64,000 nucleotides of DNA from Ignavibacteriota bacterium (GCA_002746605.1 PDPT01000047.1:19573-83572), one strand, 5' to 3'; positions 9,155-18,317 are shown, numbered from the stretch's first letter. The notes: a model not told the origin generated them from the letters alone. A program made the numbers and translations.

Positions 9155-10399
9155 TTATGCTTTTTCTTCCCAAATTTTACAGATTTCAATGATTGTTTTA
9201 GTTGCCATTTCCATATCTTGAACGGCTACATATTCAGTAATAGCATGAAAATTATGTCCGCCTGCAAAAATGTTAGGTGTTGGTAAGCCCATATAACTTA
9301 ATCTTGAACCGTCAGTTCCACCACGTATTGGATGTCTTAAAGGAGTAATATCCAATCTTTTTAAAGCTTCGAGAGCATTTTCTTCTATTTCAGGATATTT
9401 ATCGAGAACATTTTTCATATTTCGGTATTGTTCAATTACTTTGAAATCAGCTTTAGCTCCAGGATATTTTGCGATGGTTTTATCAACTAACTCTTTAAGA
9501 AAATCTTCAAACTCAATTAATTTTGCATCTATGAAATCTCTGATTATAAATTTTAAAATTGTTTGTTCTTCATTTCCATTAAAATTTGTACAATGTACAT
9601 AACCGTCTCTCCCATCTGTTGTTTCAGGAGATAATTTATCTTTTGGTAATTGTTCGATAAAGTGAGAAGCAATTTTAATTGAATTAATCATTTTATCTTT
9701 TGCATAACCCGGGTGAACATTTTTTCCGGTAAAAGTTATATGAACTGCATCTGCACTAAATGTTTCAGTTTCTATTTCGCCTCTTGTTCCACCGTCAATT
9801 GTGTATGCAAATTTTGCTCCGAATTTTTCTACGTTAAACTTTTCAGCTCCGCGACCAACTTCTTCATCAGGAGTAAAACAAACTTTTATTGTACCATGTT
9901 TTATTTCGGGGTGCGTAACAAGATAATTCATTGCATCCATAATTTCAGCTATACCTGCTTTATCATCAGCACCAAGTAGAGTAGTTCCATCAGTTGTAAT
10001 AATATCGAATCCTTTCATATCTTTTAGTTCAGGATTACTTGCTTCTTTAATAACTACTCCGTTTTTTAATGTTATATCACCACCCTGATAATTTCTAACA
10101 AACTGCGGGTTAACATCTTTTCCACTTACAGCCGGAGAAGTATCAACATGCGAAATAAATCCAATTACAGGAACATTTTTATCGGTGTTGCTTGGTAATG
10201 TTGCAATAACATAACCATTTTCATCCATATGAGCATTTTCAAGACCAATTTCTTTAAGTTCCGTTACTAAGTCTTTAGATAGTTCCAATTGTTTTTTATC
10301 ACTTGGAAAAGTTGTAGATTCCTCATCTGACTGTGTATCATATTTTACATACTTTAGAAATCTCTCAACAAAAGTGAAATTATAATTTGTATCAAACAT
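9155..10399 (-). CDS. pepT: Peptidase T (tripeptide aminopeptidase)
   Basis: 414 residues, the usual length for this M20B zinc peptidase, which removes the N-terminal residue from tripeptides in the cytosol. Metal-site segments are readable: FISHVDTSP, LLGADDKAG, TPDEEVGRGA with the general-base and ligand glutamates, YTIDGG, and the C-terminal AGGHNFHAITEY histidine. The GGTDGSRLS segment of the family is also present. No signal peptide. The gene is divergent from the pyrimidine-nucleoside phosphorylase gene, with 136 bases between them that must hold both promoters. Confidence 0.95.
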   Translation of the reverse strand: MFDTNYNFTFVERFLKYVKYDTQSDEESTTFPSDKKQLELSKDLVTELKEIGLENAHMDENGYVIATLPSNTDKNVPVIGFISHVDTSPAVSGKDVNPQFVRNYQGGDITLKNGVVIKEASNPELKDMKGFDIITTDGTTLLGADDKAGIAEIMDAMNYLVTHPEIKHGTIKVCFTPDEEVGRGAEKFNVEKFGAKFAYTIDGGTRGEIETETFSADAVHITFTGKNVHPGYAKDKMINSIKIASHFIEQLPKDKLSPETTDGRDGYVHCTNFNGNEEQTILKFIIRDFIDAKLIEFEDFLKELVDKTIAKYPGAKADFKVIEQYRNMKNVLDKYPEIEENALEALKRLDITPLRHPIRGGTDGSRLSYMGLPTPNIFAGGHNFHAITEYVAVQDMEMATKTIIEICKIWEEKA

Positions 10400-10535
10400 T
10401 TTAGCCTCTTAACTTTTTGATTAATTAGAATAGATTTATAACTTCATTATATCTAAAAAGAAATATAATTTCAATTGTTCCAAACAAATTTTTTTTCAAA
10501 TTTAGTTATATTGAAACTCATAAAAATTTAAAACT

Positions 10536-11840
10536 ATGAATACTGTAACTTTAATAAAAAAGAAAAGAGAAGGTAAAAGTTTAACATCAGATGAAATCAA
10601 TTATCTTATCCAATCTTATACAAAAAAAGAGATTCCAGATTATCAATTTTCTGCTTTTTTAATGGCTGCTTTCTTAAAAGGAATGAATAAAAAAGAAACT
10701 GCTGCTCTTACAAAATCAATGTTGTACAGCGGTAAAGTAATAGACCTCTCGGAAATTAAAGGAAGTAAAATTGACAAACATTCCACCGGAGGCGTTGGTG
10801 ATAAAACTTCATTAATTCTTGCTCCAATTGTTGCTGCCGCAGGTGTTAATGTTCCAATGATTTCTGGAAGAGGACTTGGGCACAGCGGCGGAACCTTAGA
10901 TAAATTGGAATCCATTCCGGGATTTAGTACAAACTTAAATCTTTCAAAATATAAGCAGATAATTAAAAAATGCGGGACTGTATTAATTGGTCAAACAAAA
11001 AATATTGCTCCTGCTGATAAATTGATTTATTCTCTAAGAGATGTAACCGCAACTGTTGAATCCATCCCTTTAATTACTGCAAGCATTATGAGCAAAAAAC
11101 TTGCCGAAGGTATTGATGGTTTGGTACTCGATGTAAAAACCGGAAACGGTGCCTTTATGGAAACTAAAAAAGAGGCAGAAAAGTTAGCAGATTCTTTGAT
11201 AAATACCGCAAAATCTTTTAATAAAAAAGTTATTGCATTTATTACGGATATGAATCAACCTCTGGGGAATTATATAGGAAATTGGTTGGAAGTTTATGAA
11301 TCAATCCAAATTTTACAAGGCAAAGATGTACCTGACTTAAATGAAGTAACATTCAATCTTTCCGGAGCAATGATTTACCTTGGAGGGAAAGCAAAAAGCA
11401 TTAAAGAGGGAAAAGAAATTTCAAAGGAATTGATAACCTCGGGTAAAGCATTCGACAAATTTTGTAAAATAGTAAGCCTTCAAGGTGGCGACCTAACTTT
11501 TATAAAATCACCTGAAAAATATCCAAAAACAAAATTTTCCGAAAAGATTATTGCAGATAAATCAGGTTATATAAAAAGTATAAATAATTATAACTTCGGA
11601 ATGAGTGCTTTAGAACTTGGTGCAGGAAGAAAAACTAAAGAAGATAAAATTGATCCGCAGGCAGGAATATTTATTAATTGCAAAATTGGAGATAAAGTTT
11701 CCAAAGGAGATATTCTTGCAGAAATTTATACAAATAAAAAAGAGAAAATAGAAATTGAAAAAGAGACCATAGCAAATTCAATTGAAATTTTTCAAAAAAA
11801 ATCAAAACCATTGAAATTGATAAAATCAATTATTAAATAA
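10536..11840 (+). CDS. Pyrimidine-nucleoside (thymidine) phosphorylase
   Basis: 434 residues. It splits thymidine, and probably uridine, with phosphate in nucleoside salvage. The family signature SGRGLGHSGGTLDKLESI is at about residues 110-127, preceded by the phosphate loop KHSTGGVGDKTSL (about 81-93). The C-terminal biotinyl-like hammerhead domain is intact, including the GAGRKTKEDKIDPQAGI segment. Sequence alone does not separate DeoA from Pdp, so no symbol is given. The stop is 13 bases before the next start, with AGGAG between, so it is cotranscribed with the prohibitin-like gene. Confidence 0.92.
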   Translation: MNTVTLIKKKREGKSLTSDEINYLIQSYTKKEIPDYQFSAFLMAAFLKGMNKKETAALTKSMLYSGKVIDLSEIKGSKIDKHSTGGVGDKTSLILAPIVAAAGVNVPMISGRGLGHSGGTLDKLESIPGFSTNLNLSKYKQIIKKCGTVLIGQTKNIAPADKLIYSLRDVTATVESIPLITASIMSKKLAEGIDGLVLDVKTGNGAFMETKKEAEKLADSLINTAKSFNKKVIAFITDMNQPLGNYIGNWLEVYESIQILQGKDVPDLNEVTFNLSGAMIYLGGKAKSIKEGKEISKELITSGKAFDKFCKIVSLQGGDLTFIKSPEKYPKTKFSEKIIADKSGYIKSINNYNFGMSALELGAGRKTKEDKIDPQAGIFINCKIGDKVSKGDILAEIYTNKKEKIEIEKETIANSIEIFQKKSKPLKLIKSIIK

Positions 11841-11853
11841 TTTAGGAGAAAAA

Positions 11854-12726
11854 ATGTTATTTATTGTAGGAATAATTGTTGCGATTGTATTTTTCGCAAT
11901 TTATTTAAATGTAAAAAAAGTTAACAGAAAACAAGAAGCAACTGTAACATTAATTATATCAATTGTTGCTTTATTAATTACCTTAACTCAAGTATTTACT
12001 GTAATTCCGGCAGGTACAGTCGGCGTTGTAGATTTTCTGGGAAACGTAAGTAATAATACTTTGAAACCCGGAGTTAATATTGTTAATCCTGTTGCAAAAA
12101 TAATTAAATATAGTTTTAAAACTCAAGAAATTAAAGAAATAATGAAAGTTCCATCGAAAGAAGGATTACCCGTACAATTGGAATTGAGCTTACTATACCG
12201 TGTTGATCCCGCAAAAGCAAACGATATTTATAAATCGGTAGAAGCTGGTGATTATTTGAATGTAATTTTAATCCCACAATTTCGTTCGGTAGTTAGAGGA
12301 GTTACGGCAAAGTTTGAGGCAAAAGCACTCTACACCGAAGCAAGAGAAAAGTTAGCCAATGAAATAACAGAACAACTCCAAAAAAATGTTAGTGCAAGAG
12401 GAATTATTATAGAGAGTGCACCACTAAGACAAATTGCATTACCTACAGGATTAACACAATCAATTGAAGAAAAACTACAAGCTGAACAAGAAAGTCAAAG
12501 AATGTCTTTCATTTTAGCAAAAGAAAAACAAGAAGCCGATAGAAAAAGGATTGAAGCTAAAGGTATTGCAGATTTTCAAGAAATAGTTTCACAAGGTATA
12601 AACGAAGATTTACTAAGATGGAAAGGAATTGAAGCTACCGAAAAACTGGCAAATTCGAAAAACTCAAAAATAGTTGTAATTGGTTCAGGAAAAGACGGAC
12701 TGCCTTTAATACTTGGAAATAAGTAG
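11854..12726 (+). CDS. Prohibitin/SPFH-domain membrane protein
   Basis: 290 residues. Two hydrophobic helices (about 2-18 and 29-50) are followed by an SPFH/Band 7 domain beginning VIPAGTVGVVDFLGNV and containing LSLLYRVDP and RGVTAKFEAKALY. A charged helical stretch rich in Glu, Lys and Arg follows (about 205-245), then a C-terminal tail. Such proteins form large membrane-anchored ring scaffolds that modulate proteases or membrane domains. No NfeD or FtsH partner is next to it. An AGGAG site 6 bases ahead of ATG supports the start. Confidence 0.85.
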   Translation: MLFIVGIIVAIVFFAIYLNVKKVNRKQEATVTLIISIVALLITLTQVFTVIPAGTVGVVDFLGNVSNNTLKPGVNIVNPVAKIIKYSFKTQEIKEIMKVPSKEGLPVQLELSLLYRVDPAKANDIYKSVEAGDYLNVILIPQFRSVVRGVTAKFEAKALYTEAREKLANEITEQLQKNVSARGIIIESAPLRQIALPTGLTQSIEEKLQAEQESQRMSFILAKEKQEADRKRIEAKGIADFQEIVSQGINEDLLRWKGIEATEKLANSKNSKIVVIGSGKDGLPLILGNK

Positions 12727-12772
12727 AGCATGCCTGTACCACAATAAAAGACTAATAAATTTATAATACTCA

Positions 12773-12804
12773 ACTGCTCGAATTATAATAAATTTGGGCA
12801 GTCT
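12773..12804 (+). terminator. Hairpin between the prohibitin-like and DUF971 genes
   Basis: ACTGC and GCAGT flank inner AATT/AAATT complementarity (CTCGAATT ... AAATTTGG). It sits 47 bases after the prohibitin-like stop and immediately ahead of the DUF971 start. The downstream run is TCTCATTTA, not a proper T-tract, so it may be a weak terminator or a leader hairpin. Confidence 0.35.
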
Positions 12805-12809
12805 CATTT

Positions 12810-13157
12810 ATGGAATTTATAATGAACAAACCAAAAAAAATTAAACTAGAAAGTCAAGAATATCTAACAATCACTTGGGATGATGATAAAATCATTAAAT
12901 ATCCTCTAAAATTTTTACGAGATGAATCACCTGATGCATCTAACAAAGGCGAAACTATCCTTTGGAAACATTATGCTCCTCCGCCCAAAGGACCCGATAA
13001 ACCAGGTAAATATGAAATTGATAAAATCAAAAAAGTTGGTAATTATGCAATTAGTATAATCTGGAAAGACGGTGAAAATAATGGAATATATTCGTGGGAT
13101 TTATTAAAAAAATTTGGAGATTTTTTAGAACTAAAGGAAAAAATTCAAAATAACTGA
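12810..13157 (+). CDS. DUF971 domain protein
   Basis: 115 residues from ATG 12810; an internal ATG at 12822 (MNKPKKIK) may be the true start. The body matches DUF971, the small N-terminal fold of gamma-butyrobetaine hydroxylase-like proteins: LTITWDDDKIIKYPLKFLRD near the start, then GKYEIDKIKKVGNYAISIIW and DGENNGIYSWDLL. In other bacteria DUF971 is found alone or fused to Mrp/ApbC P-loop proteins linked to iron-sulfur assembly. No such partner is adjacent, so its role here is open. No strong ribosome-binding site is visible. Confidence 0.75.
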   Translation: MEFIMNKPKKIKLESQEYLTITWDDDKIIKYPLKFLRDESPDASNKGETILWKHYAPPPKGPDKPGKYEIDKIKKVGNYAISIIWKDGENNGIYSWDLLKKFGDFLELKEKIQNN

Positions 13158-13212
13158 TAAAGAAATCTTAAAAAATTCTAATAAACTTTTAAGGTATTAG
13201 AAACTGAAATTG

Positions 13213-13236
13213 AAACTCTCTAAGAGAGGTTTTTAA
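13213..13236. terminator. Bidirectional hairpin terminator
   Basis: CTCTC-TAA-GAGAG stem with AAA before it and GTTTTT after it. It lies between the convergent DUF971 gene (plus) and the haem-lipoprotein gene (minus), so it could serve both directions. Confidence 0.5.
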
Positions 13237-13274
13237 CTTAGTTAAATTTTTTGTATTGTAACTTATATCTCAGA

Positions 13275-13862
13275 CTACAACACCTTAGTTACAGAAATTG
13301 CTCCTCTTAAATCGCCAACCTTATAACCAACAGCTTTATCTGCAGGATATTTGTTCTTCAATAATTCTGCAACTTTCTTATCAACTTGAGTTTCATTTCC
13401 ATGACAATTTAAGCACGGAGCTTCAATCACAATTGGTTTTATAAATGTAATTGTAGTTTTTCCGTTAACTTTTGATTTATTTAGTTTAAAGGTTTTGCCA
13501 GTCAGTTCTCCTTTGTCAGATAACTTCTGAAATTCATTGAGGATACTTTTTTCCATTTCATCGGGAACATTAGAAATATTTCTATTCTTAAAACTAAATC
13601 TCTTAATTGTAACGTTATTTTTCTCTGAAAAATTTTGTGTCATTTCAGAAGCTGTATCCGAACAAATATTAACCGCTTGTATAGGCCCGCCTTCTTGCAT
13701 ATTTTTAATTAAAACTTTTTTTAATGAAATCATGTAATCTTTTGCGTAGCTGCTTAATTCGGTTTTATACTTTTGGTTTTCAATATCGTTCTCTTTTTTG
13801 GAACTGCAAGAAGTTACAAGTAATAACACAAGAAGAATTATTAACAAAGTTTTAATATTCAT
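13275..13862 (-). CDS. Tll0287-like (DUF3365) haem-binding lipoprotein
   Basis: 195 residues. A signal peptide with lipobox VTSC places Cys19 as the lipid anchor. The body follows the DUF3365/Tll0287 pattern, with an early AVNICSDTAS cysteine segment and a C-terminal APCLNCHG motif (CxxCH at 150-154) for covalent c-type haem, then KNKYPADKAVGYKVGDLRGAI, which is typical of this family. It probably works as a periplasmic redox or gas sensor domain or electron carrier. It ends a minus-strand run with the TlpA-like, DUF1858 and DUF6132 genes, 9 bases after the TlpA stop. Confidence 0.85.
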   Translation of the reverse strand: MNIKTLLIILLVLLLVTSCSSKKENDIENQKYKTELSSYAKDYMISLKKVLIKNMQEGGPIQAVNICSDTASEMTQNFSEKNNVTIKRFSFKNRNISNVPDEMEKSILNEFQKLSDKGELTGKTFKLNKSKVNGKTTITFIKPIVIEAPCLNCHGNETQVDKKVAELLKNKYPADKAVGYKVGDLRGAISVTKVL

Positions 13863-13870
13863 ATCTGTCT

Positions 13871-14491
13871 CTATTTTATTTCTGATAAGCTAAATTCCGG
13901 AGCTAAATATTTTTTATCTGATTTATAATCTTTACTCAATGCTTTTTCAATATTTTCCAAATAAGTTTCTTTGGAAATTAAACCTTGGTAATGACTCAAA
14001 ATGTAACCTTGTTTATCAATAACAAAGGAAGTTGGTATGGATTTTATTCCTCCGTAATTTTGTATAACTTGAGCATTTCCTGTTAGAATCGGATAATTTA
14101 TTTTATACTCTTTCATAAAAGGAAGTACATCTTTTGCAGTTTGCCCTCCTCTTGTTAAAGCATCGAGAGAAATTCCGATAACCTCAACACCTTTATCACC
14201 ATATTTTTCTTTAATTTCTACTAAATCGGGAATACCCATTCTGCAAGGTCCACACCAAGTTGCCCAAAAATCAATTATTACAACTTTCCCTTTATAATCA
14301 GATAAATTAACTAATTTACCGGATTCAGCTTGTGAATAATTTGGTGGTAAAGGTCCTTCGCCCGATTCACCATTTACATTATTAATTACAAAAAAGATTA
14401 TTACGGCAAAAACAAATAATCCTGTATAAAGATAGCTTCTATGTTTTGGATTACTAAAGTTAAATCCTTTAGTTTCTTTTTCTGATGACAT
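13871..14491 (-). CDS. TlpA/ResA-type membrane-anchored thioredoxin
   Basis: 206 residues. One transmembrane anchor (about 20-37) places a thioredoxin fold outside the cytoplasm. The active site is WATWCGPC with cysteines 80 and 83. VEVIGISLDAL and the cis-proline region SIPTSFVIDKQG follow. Proteins of this family reduce apo-cytochrome c haem-binding cysteines or other periplasmic disulfides, which fits the neighbouring CxxCH lipoprotein. The start has TAAAGGAGG ahead of it. Confidence 0.9.
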   Translation of the reverse strand: MSSEKETKGFNFSNPKHRSYLYTGLFVFAVIIFFVINNVNGESGEGPLPPNYSQAESGKLVNLSDYKGKVVIIDFWATWCGPCRMGIPDLVEIKEKYGDKGVEVIGISLDALTRGGQTAKDVLPFMKEYKINYPILTGNAQVIQNYGGIKSIPTSFVIDKQGYILSHYQGLISKETYLENIEKALSKDYKSDKKYLAPEFSLSEIK

Positions 14492-14509
14492 TTTTCCTCC
14501 TTTAAGAAA

Positions 14510-14722
14510 TTAGTTTTGAAGTTTGTTTAGATCATCAACAAATCTATTAATTTCTTCATCGGTAAAACCTTTTTCTTTTGAGGCACTTTCAAGAGAACCC
14601 CAAATTGGTTCACCACATCTTAAACATCTTATACCTTGTTCCATCAAATAAGTTACAGAATTAGGAATAAGTCTAACTAAATCTTCAATTTCAATTTCTT
14701 TAGTTATTTTTTGTTTTTTCAT
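14510..14722 (-). CDS. DUF1858 protein with CxxC
   Basis: 70 residues from ATG 14722 (MKKQKITKEI); an upstream ATG at 14746 lies inside the neighbouring gene and is less likely. DUF1858 domains are small helical folds found alone or fused to hybrid-cluster or redox proteins. Here the pattern is LVRLIPNSVTYLMEQGIRCL with CLRCG cysteines at about 33 and 36. The pair probably binds metal or cycles redox. It overlaps the end of the DUF6132 gene by 23 bases and is followed by the TlpA-like gene, so it belongs to the same redox operon. Confidence 0.8.
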   Translation of the reverse strand: MKKQKITKEIEIEDLVRLIPNSVTYLMEQGIRCLRCGEPIWGSLESASKEKGFTDEEINRFVDDLNKLQN

Positions 14723-14900
14723 TTTTCTTCTTCGATGGAAATGCAAATATCAAACCTACTAATGCTCCGTAAGCAGTTGAAATGTATGGATTACCAGTTA
14801 TTGCACAACCATTACTGCAGCCTATAAAATGATAATATGCATACCCTGCTGCACCGCCCAATAAAACGGGAAGTACTAATTTTATAATTTTCATATTCAT
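14700..14900 (-). CDS. DUF6132-like small membrane protein
   Basis: Starts at ATG 14900 or 14894 (MNMKIIKLV / MKIIKLV), about 66 residues. The pattern VLPVLLGGAAGYAYYHFIGC, then NGCAITGNPYISTAYGALVG, matches the small DUF6132 family. It has two hydrophobic segments and three cysteines around the first loop. It is commonly seen in Bacteroidota near rhodanese and thioredoxin genes, and here it begins the redox cluster. The function is unknown. Its 3' end overlaps the start of the DUF1858 gene. Confidence 0.7.
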   Translation of the reverse strand: MNMKIIKLVLPVLLGGAAGYAYYHFIGCSNGCAITGNPYISTAYGALVGLIFAFPSKKKNEKTKNN

Positions 14901-15090
14901 AGATAATAAGATGTAAATAAATAAAGAAAGATTCAACTATAAAAATTTTTTATGCAAATTTGTTTTTCAATTATTTTTTAACTTAGTTCTAACATATTTC
15001 AACTTAAAAAGAGAAATACTAGACCAAATTTTTATTTTTTTATATTCGCAATTTTAAGATCAATTCTTACTTATTTAGATAATTTTAATT

Positions 15091-15121
15091 TAAAAGAGAC
15101 AGTTTTTTGAAGCCGTCTCTT
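15091..15121 (-). terminator. Terminator after pepF
   Basis: On the minus strand AAAGAGACGGC and the complementary ACTGTCTCTTTT form a stem of about 8 strong pairs, closing on CTTCAAAAA and ending in T residues. It lies about 20 bases past the pepF stop. Confidence 0.75.
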
Positions 15122-15138
15122 TAACTAAATTACTTTAT

Positions 15139-16992
15139 TTACTCAGCGAGTAGTTCTTCCAGTTGATCGAGTAGTTCGTTCATTTTATTTACCACAGCAA
15201 GTATTGGTTTTGGACTGGTCATATCAACACCTGCAGTTTTTAAAACATCAATCGGGTATTGTGAACTTCCTGCTTTTAAAAAATTTAAGAATCTATCAAT
15301 TGCAGGCTGACCTTCTTTTTTAATTTGCACAACTAACTCTTGCGAAGCAGCATAACTCGTAGCATATTGATAAACATAAAAGTTATAATAAAAATGAGGA
15401 ACACGTGTCCAAGTATATGTTTCTTCTTCATCGACAATCATTTCTGGTCCCCAATATTTACCGTACATTTTTCCATATAAATCACAAAGAACTTCAGGAG
15501 TTAATGCTTCACCGTTCTCTGTTTTTTCGTGTACAAGTTGTTCATACTCAGCAAATCTTGTTTGACGATAAAAAGTTGTTGTAATTCCGGTAAGTTGTTT
15601 TTCAATCAATGCAAGTTTTTCTTCTTTGGTCTTGGCATTAGCAATTAAGTAATCAAGCAGAAGAGCTTCATTTGCAGTAGAGGCAACTTCAGCAACAAAA
15701 ATAGAATAGTTCGCATAAGGATAAGGTTGGTTTTTTTCGGTATAATACGAATGCATGTTATGTCCCATTTCATGAGCAAAAGTGAACACATCGTTAAGTT
15801 GGTCAGTCCAATTTAGCAATACATAAGGATGCACGCCATAAGAAACGCCCGAAGAATAAGCTCCGCTTCTCTTTCCTTTAGTTTCGTGAACATCAATCCA
15901 GCGATTGTTAAAAGCAAGTTGCAAACTATTTAAGTAATCTTCACCAAGTGGTTTAAGAGCCTTCAATAAAATTTCTTTAGATACTTCATAATCATACTCT
16001 TTTTTAACAGCTGGAAAAAGTGTAACATAAGTATCATAAGGATGTAGTTCCTTAAGTTTTAATATTTTCTTCTTTAACTTTGCCCATCTGTGCAAAGGAG
16101 CAAAATTTTCATTAACAGTATTAACCAAGTTATCATAAACTTCAAGTGGAATGTTATTTGCGTCTAAAGAAGCAGTACGCGTTGATTTATAATCCCTTGC
16201 TTTGGCATTAAAAATATAAGATTTTATATTTCCATTAAACATTGCAACTAATGTATTTTTATATTCCATAAAGGGTTTATACATTCCTTTGTAAACTCTT
16301 TTTCTATAATCTCTATCTGTGGAGAACATTGCAGCACCATATCTTCCGTGCGATATTTTTATCTCGTTTCCTTTTTCATCTTTAACTGTAGGAAATTGAA
16401 TATCCGCGTTATTAAACATTCCAAAAACATTAGAAGGAACACCTCTCACCGGACCGGCAAGTGCCATAAGTTCTTCTTCTTTTGGTGTAAGTGTATGGGC
16501 TTTTGTTCTAAGTATGTCTTCCAATTGGTGCTTATAGATTTTTAGTTCAACTTTTTTATCTACAAAATCCCAAAGTTTTTCTTCGGGAATAGTTAATAAT
16601 TCAGGGATAATAAAAGAACTAGCAGCACCAATTTTTGAACCGAGATTAGAAACTCTGTCGTATCTCCCTTGATTTTCAGCATTATTAAGATCTAAATCTC
16701 TTGAGAGCGAAGCATAAAGATAAAGCTGACTTAATTTAATTCCAACTTCTTCATCAAACTTCAAACATGAATAAAGGTTATCGGGCAATACACTTAATTT
16801 TCCTTTAAATTCAGCATATTTTTTTTCTGCATCCTCAACCCATTTAAAGTCATTTTCCCAAAGTTTTAGGGTTTTGTAAATATCTTCCACATTCCAAGTT
16901 AGTTCTTTGGGAATATCATTTCTAGTTGGTAATTCACCATTGCTTTGTGCTTGCAGTGAACTATAGTTTTGTAAGTTAGTTAGAAAAGTCAA
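15139..16992 (-). CDS. pepF: Oligoendopeptidase F (M3 family)
   Basis: 617 residues, in the normal range. The zinc site HEMGHNMHSYY begins at His407, with His411, and the third ligand comes from the following FVAEVASTANEALL glutamate. It cleaves short peptides of roughly 7-17 residues in the cytosol. The first 15-20 residues (MTFLTNLQNYSSLQAQ) are mildly signal-like and include AQS, so export is not excluded. It is preceded by a 218-base gap and has a good terminator behind it, so it is a single-gene unit. Confidence 0.92.
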   Translation of the reverse strand: MTFLTNLQNYSSLQAQSNGELPTRNDIPKELTWNVEDIYKTLKLWENDFKWVEDAEKKYAEFKGKLSVLPDNLYSCLKFDEEVGIKLSQLYLYASLSRDLDLNNAENQGRYDRVSNLGSKIGAASSFIIPELLTIPEEKLWDFVDKKVELKIYKHQLEDILRTKAHTLTPKEEELMALAGPVRGVPSNVFGMFNNADIQFPTVKDEKGNEIKISHGRYGAAMFSTDRDYRKRVYKGMYKPFMEYKNTLVAMFNGNIKSYIFNAKARDYKSTRTASLDANNIPLEVYDNLVNTVNENFAPLHRWAKLKKKILKLKELHPYDTYVTLFPAVKKEYDYEVSKEILLKALKPLGEDYLNSLQLAFNNRWIDVHETKGKRSGAYSSGVSYGVHPYVLLNWTDQLNDVFTFAHEMGHNMHSYYTEKNQPYPYANYSIFVAEVASTANEALLLDYLIANAKTKEEKLALIEKQLTGITTTFYRQTRFAEYEQLVHEKTENGEALTPEVLCDLYGKMYGKYWGPEMIVDEEETYTWTRVPHFYYNFYVYQYATSYAASQELVVQIKKEGQPAIDRFLNFLKAGSSQYPIDVLKTAGVDMTSPKPILAVVNKMNELLDQLEELLAE

Positions 16993-17210
16993 AATAATTA
17001 CTCTCCTTAATATTTTTTTGATGATAATTTTTTCAATTTCATTTTGCTAATAAATTTATAGCTTTAATGATTAAAATTAATTAAAGAATTGAATTTATAA
17101 AAGTGCTATTTGATTGAAATACTAAATGGTAAGATTTTATTAAAACTTTTATATTGTTATCTATATTTTATTTTAAGAAATACTGGAACACAGATTTTTC
17201 AGAGATTTAA

Positions 17211-18191
17211 TTATAGTTTTTTCTTGCCGGAATTTCCATTTTCAAATATTTCATAAGCGTGAATAATATCTTTTACTAACTTATGCCTGACAACATCTGC
17301 TTTTTTGAAATAAACGAAACCAACGCCATCAACTTTCTTTAAAATTTTTTCTACCAAAATTAGTCCGCTTTCTGTTTTGGGCGGTAAATCAACTTGCGTA
17401 ATATCTCCCGTAATAATTGCTTTTGAATTAGGACCGATTCGTGTTAAAAACATTTTCATTTGTAAATTGGTTGCATTTTGTGCTTCATCCAAAATTATAT
17501 AAGCATGGTTCAAAGTTCTTCCGCGCATAAAAGCAAGAGGAACAATTTCAATTACATTTCTTTCAATATAATTTTTCAGCTGTTCTGCGGGTAGCATATC
17601 TTGTAATGCATCATAAAGCGGTCTCAGATAAGGATCAATTTTTTCTTTGAAGTCTCCGGGTAAAAATCCGAGACTTTCCCCGGCTTCTACTGCAGGGCGG
17701 GCAAGAACAATCTTTCTTACAATTCCTTTTTTGAATTGAGAAATTGCATAAGCAACCGCTAGATAAGTTTTACCTGTACCGGCAGGACCAATACCAAAAC
17801 AAATATCATTTTCACACATCGTTTTAACATATTCTTTTTGAGTATCGGTTTTGGCTTTTATTGCATCTTTTTTAGTATAAAGAATTATGGAATCTATTTC
17901 ATTTCCGTTAACAATTTCTTTACCTTCGAGAGTTAAATCAATAATTGTTTCTACATCAGAAGGTTCAAGTTTATTTGTTGTGTTAAGAACATAAACCATC
18001 TCTTTCAAAATAGTTTCCACATATTCAACTTCAGTTCTTACACCTTTAACCGTAACAACATCACCCCGAAAAGTAATAGAAGCGGAAATTCTATTTTCAA
18101 GGGGTCTTATATTTACATCATTAAATCCTATTAAACCTATTAAGTCAACGGAATCTAATTTAATCTTTTTTTCAATTTGTGAATTTGTAAT
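17211..18191 (-). CDS. PhoH-like ATPase, probable ATT start
   Basis: The conserved PhoH ATPase core is clear: GIGPAGTGKTYLA P-loop, LARPAVEAGESLGFLPGD, then YIILDEAQNAT (Walker B) and GDITQVDLP. The usual N-terminal KH-like domain is also encoded, reading VDLIGLIGFNDVNIRPLEN then ISASITFRGDVVTVKG. Between the in-frame TAA at 18206 and the GTG at 18020 there is no ATG, GTG or TTG. A GTG start would cut off this domain. GGAG lies 6 bases ahead of an ATT at 18191, giving 326 residues, the normal family length. The alternative is a lost ATG or a sequence error. PhoH family proteins are linked to RNA metabolism and stress, often near ybeY, which is not seen here. Confidence 0.85.
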   Translation of the reverse strand: MTNSQIEKKIKLDSVDLIGLIGFNDVNIRPLENRISASITFRGDVVTVKGVRTEVEYVETILKEMVYVLNTTNKLEPSDVETIIDLTLEGKEIVNGNEIDSIILYTKKDAIKAKTDTQKEYVKTMCENDICFGIGPAGTGKTYLAVAYAISQFKKGIVRKIVLARPAVEAGESLGFLPGDFKEKIDPYLRPLYDALQDMLPAEQLKNYIERNVIEIVPLAFMRGRTLNHAYIILDEAQNATNLQMKMFLTRIGPNSKAIITGDITQVDLPPKTESGLILVEKILKKVDGVGFVYFKKADVVRHKLVKDIIHAYEIFENGNSGKKKL

Positions 18192-18213
18192 AACTTTCTC
18201 CGATTAATTAAAA

Positions 18214-18286
18214 AAGGGAAATCCTCAAAGATTCTACAGTTCACTAAAATGAACTTATATAAAAACTTTTAGGATCTCCCTTAAAA
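18214..18286 (-). terminator. Terminator after the LysM gene
   Basis: On the minus strand AAGGGAGATCCT pairs with AGGATTTCCCTT, and an inner AGTTCA/TGAACT hairpin fills the loop. A run of T residues follows. It separates the LysM protein gene from phoH. Confidence 0.75.
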
Positions 18287-18317
18287 TCATAAAGAACTAT
18301 CTTTATCTATCTGATAA

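Noticed and set aside
17211..18020. GTG at 18020 as the phoH start
   Set aside because: It would remove the N-terminal KH-like domain that is clearly encoded upstream in the same frame.
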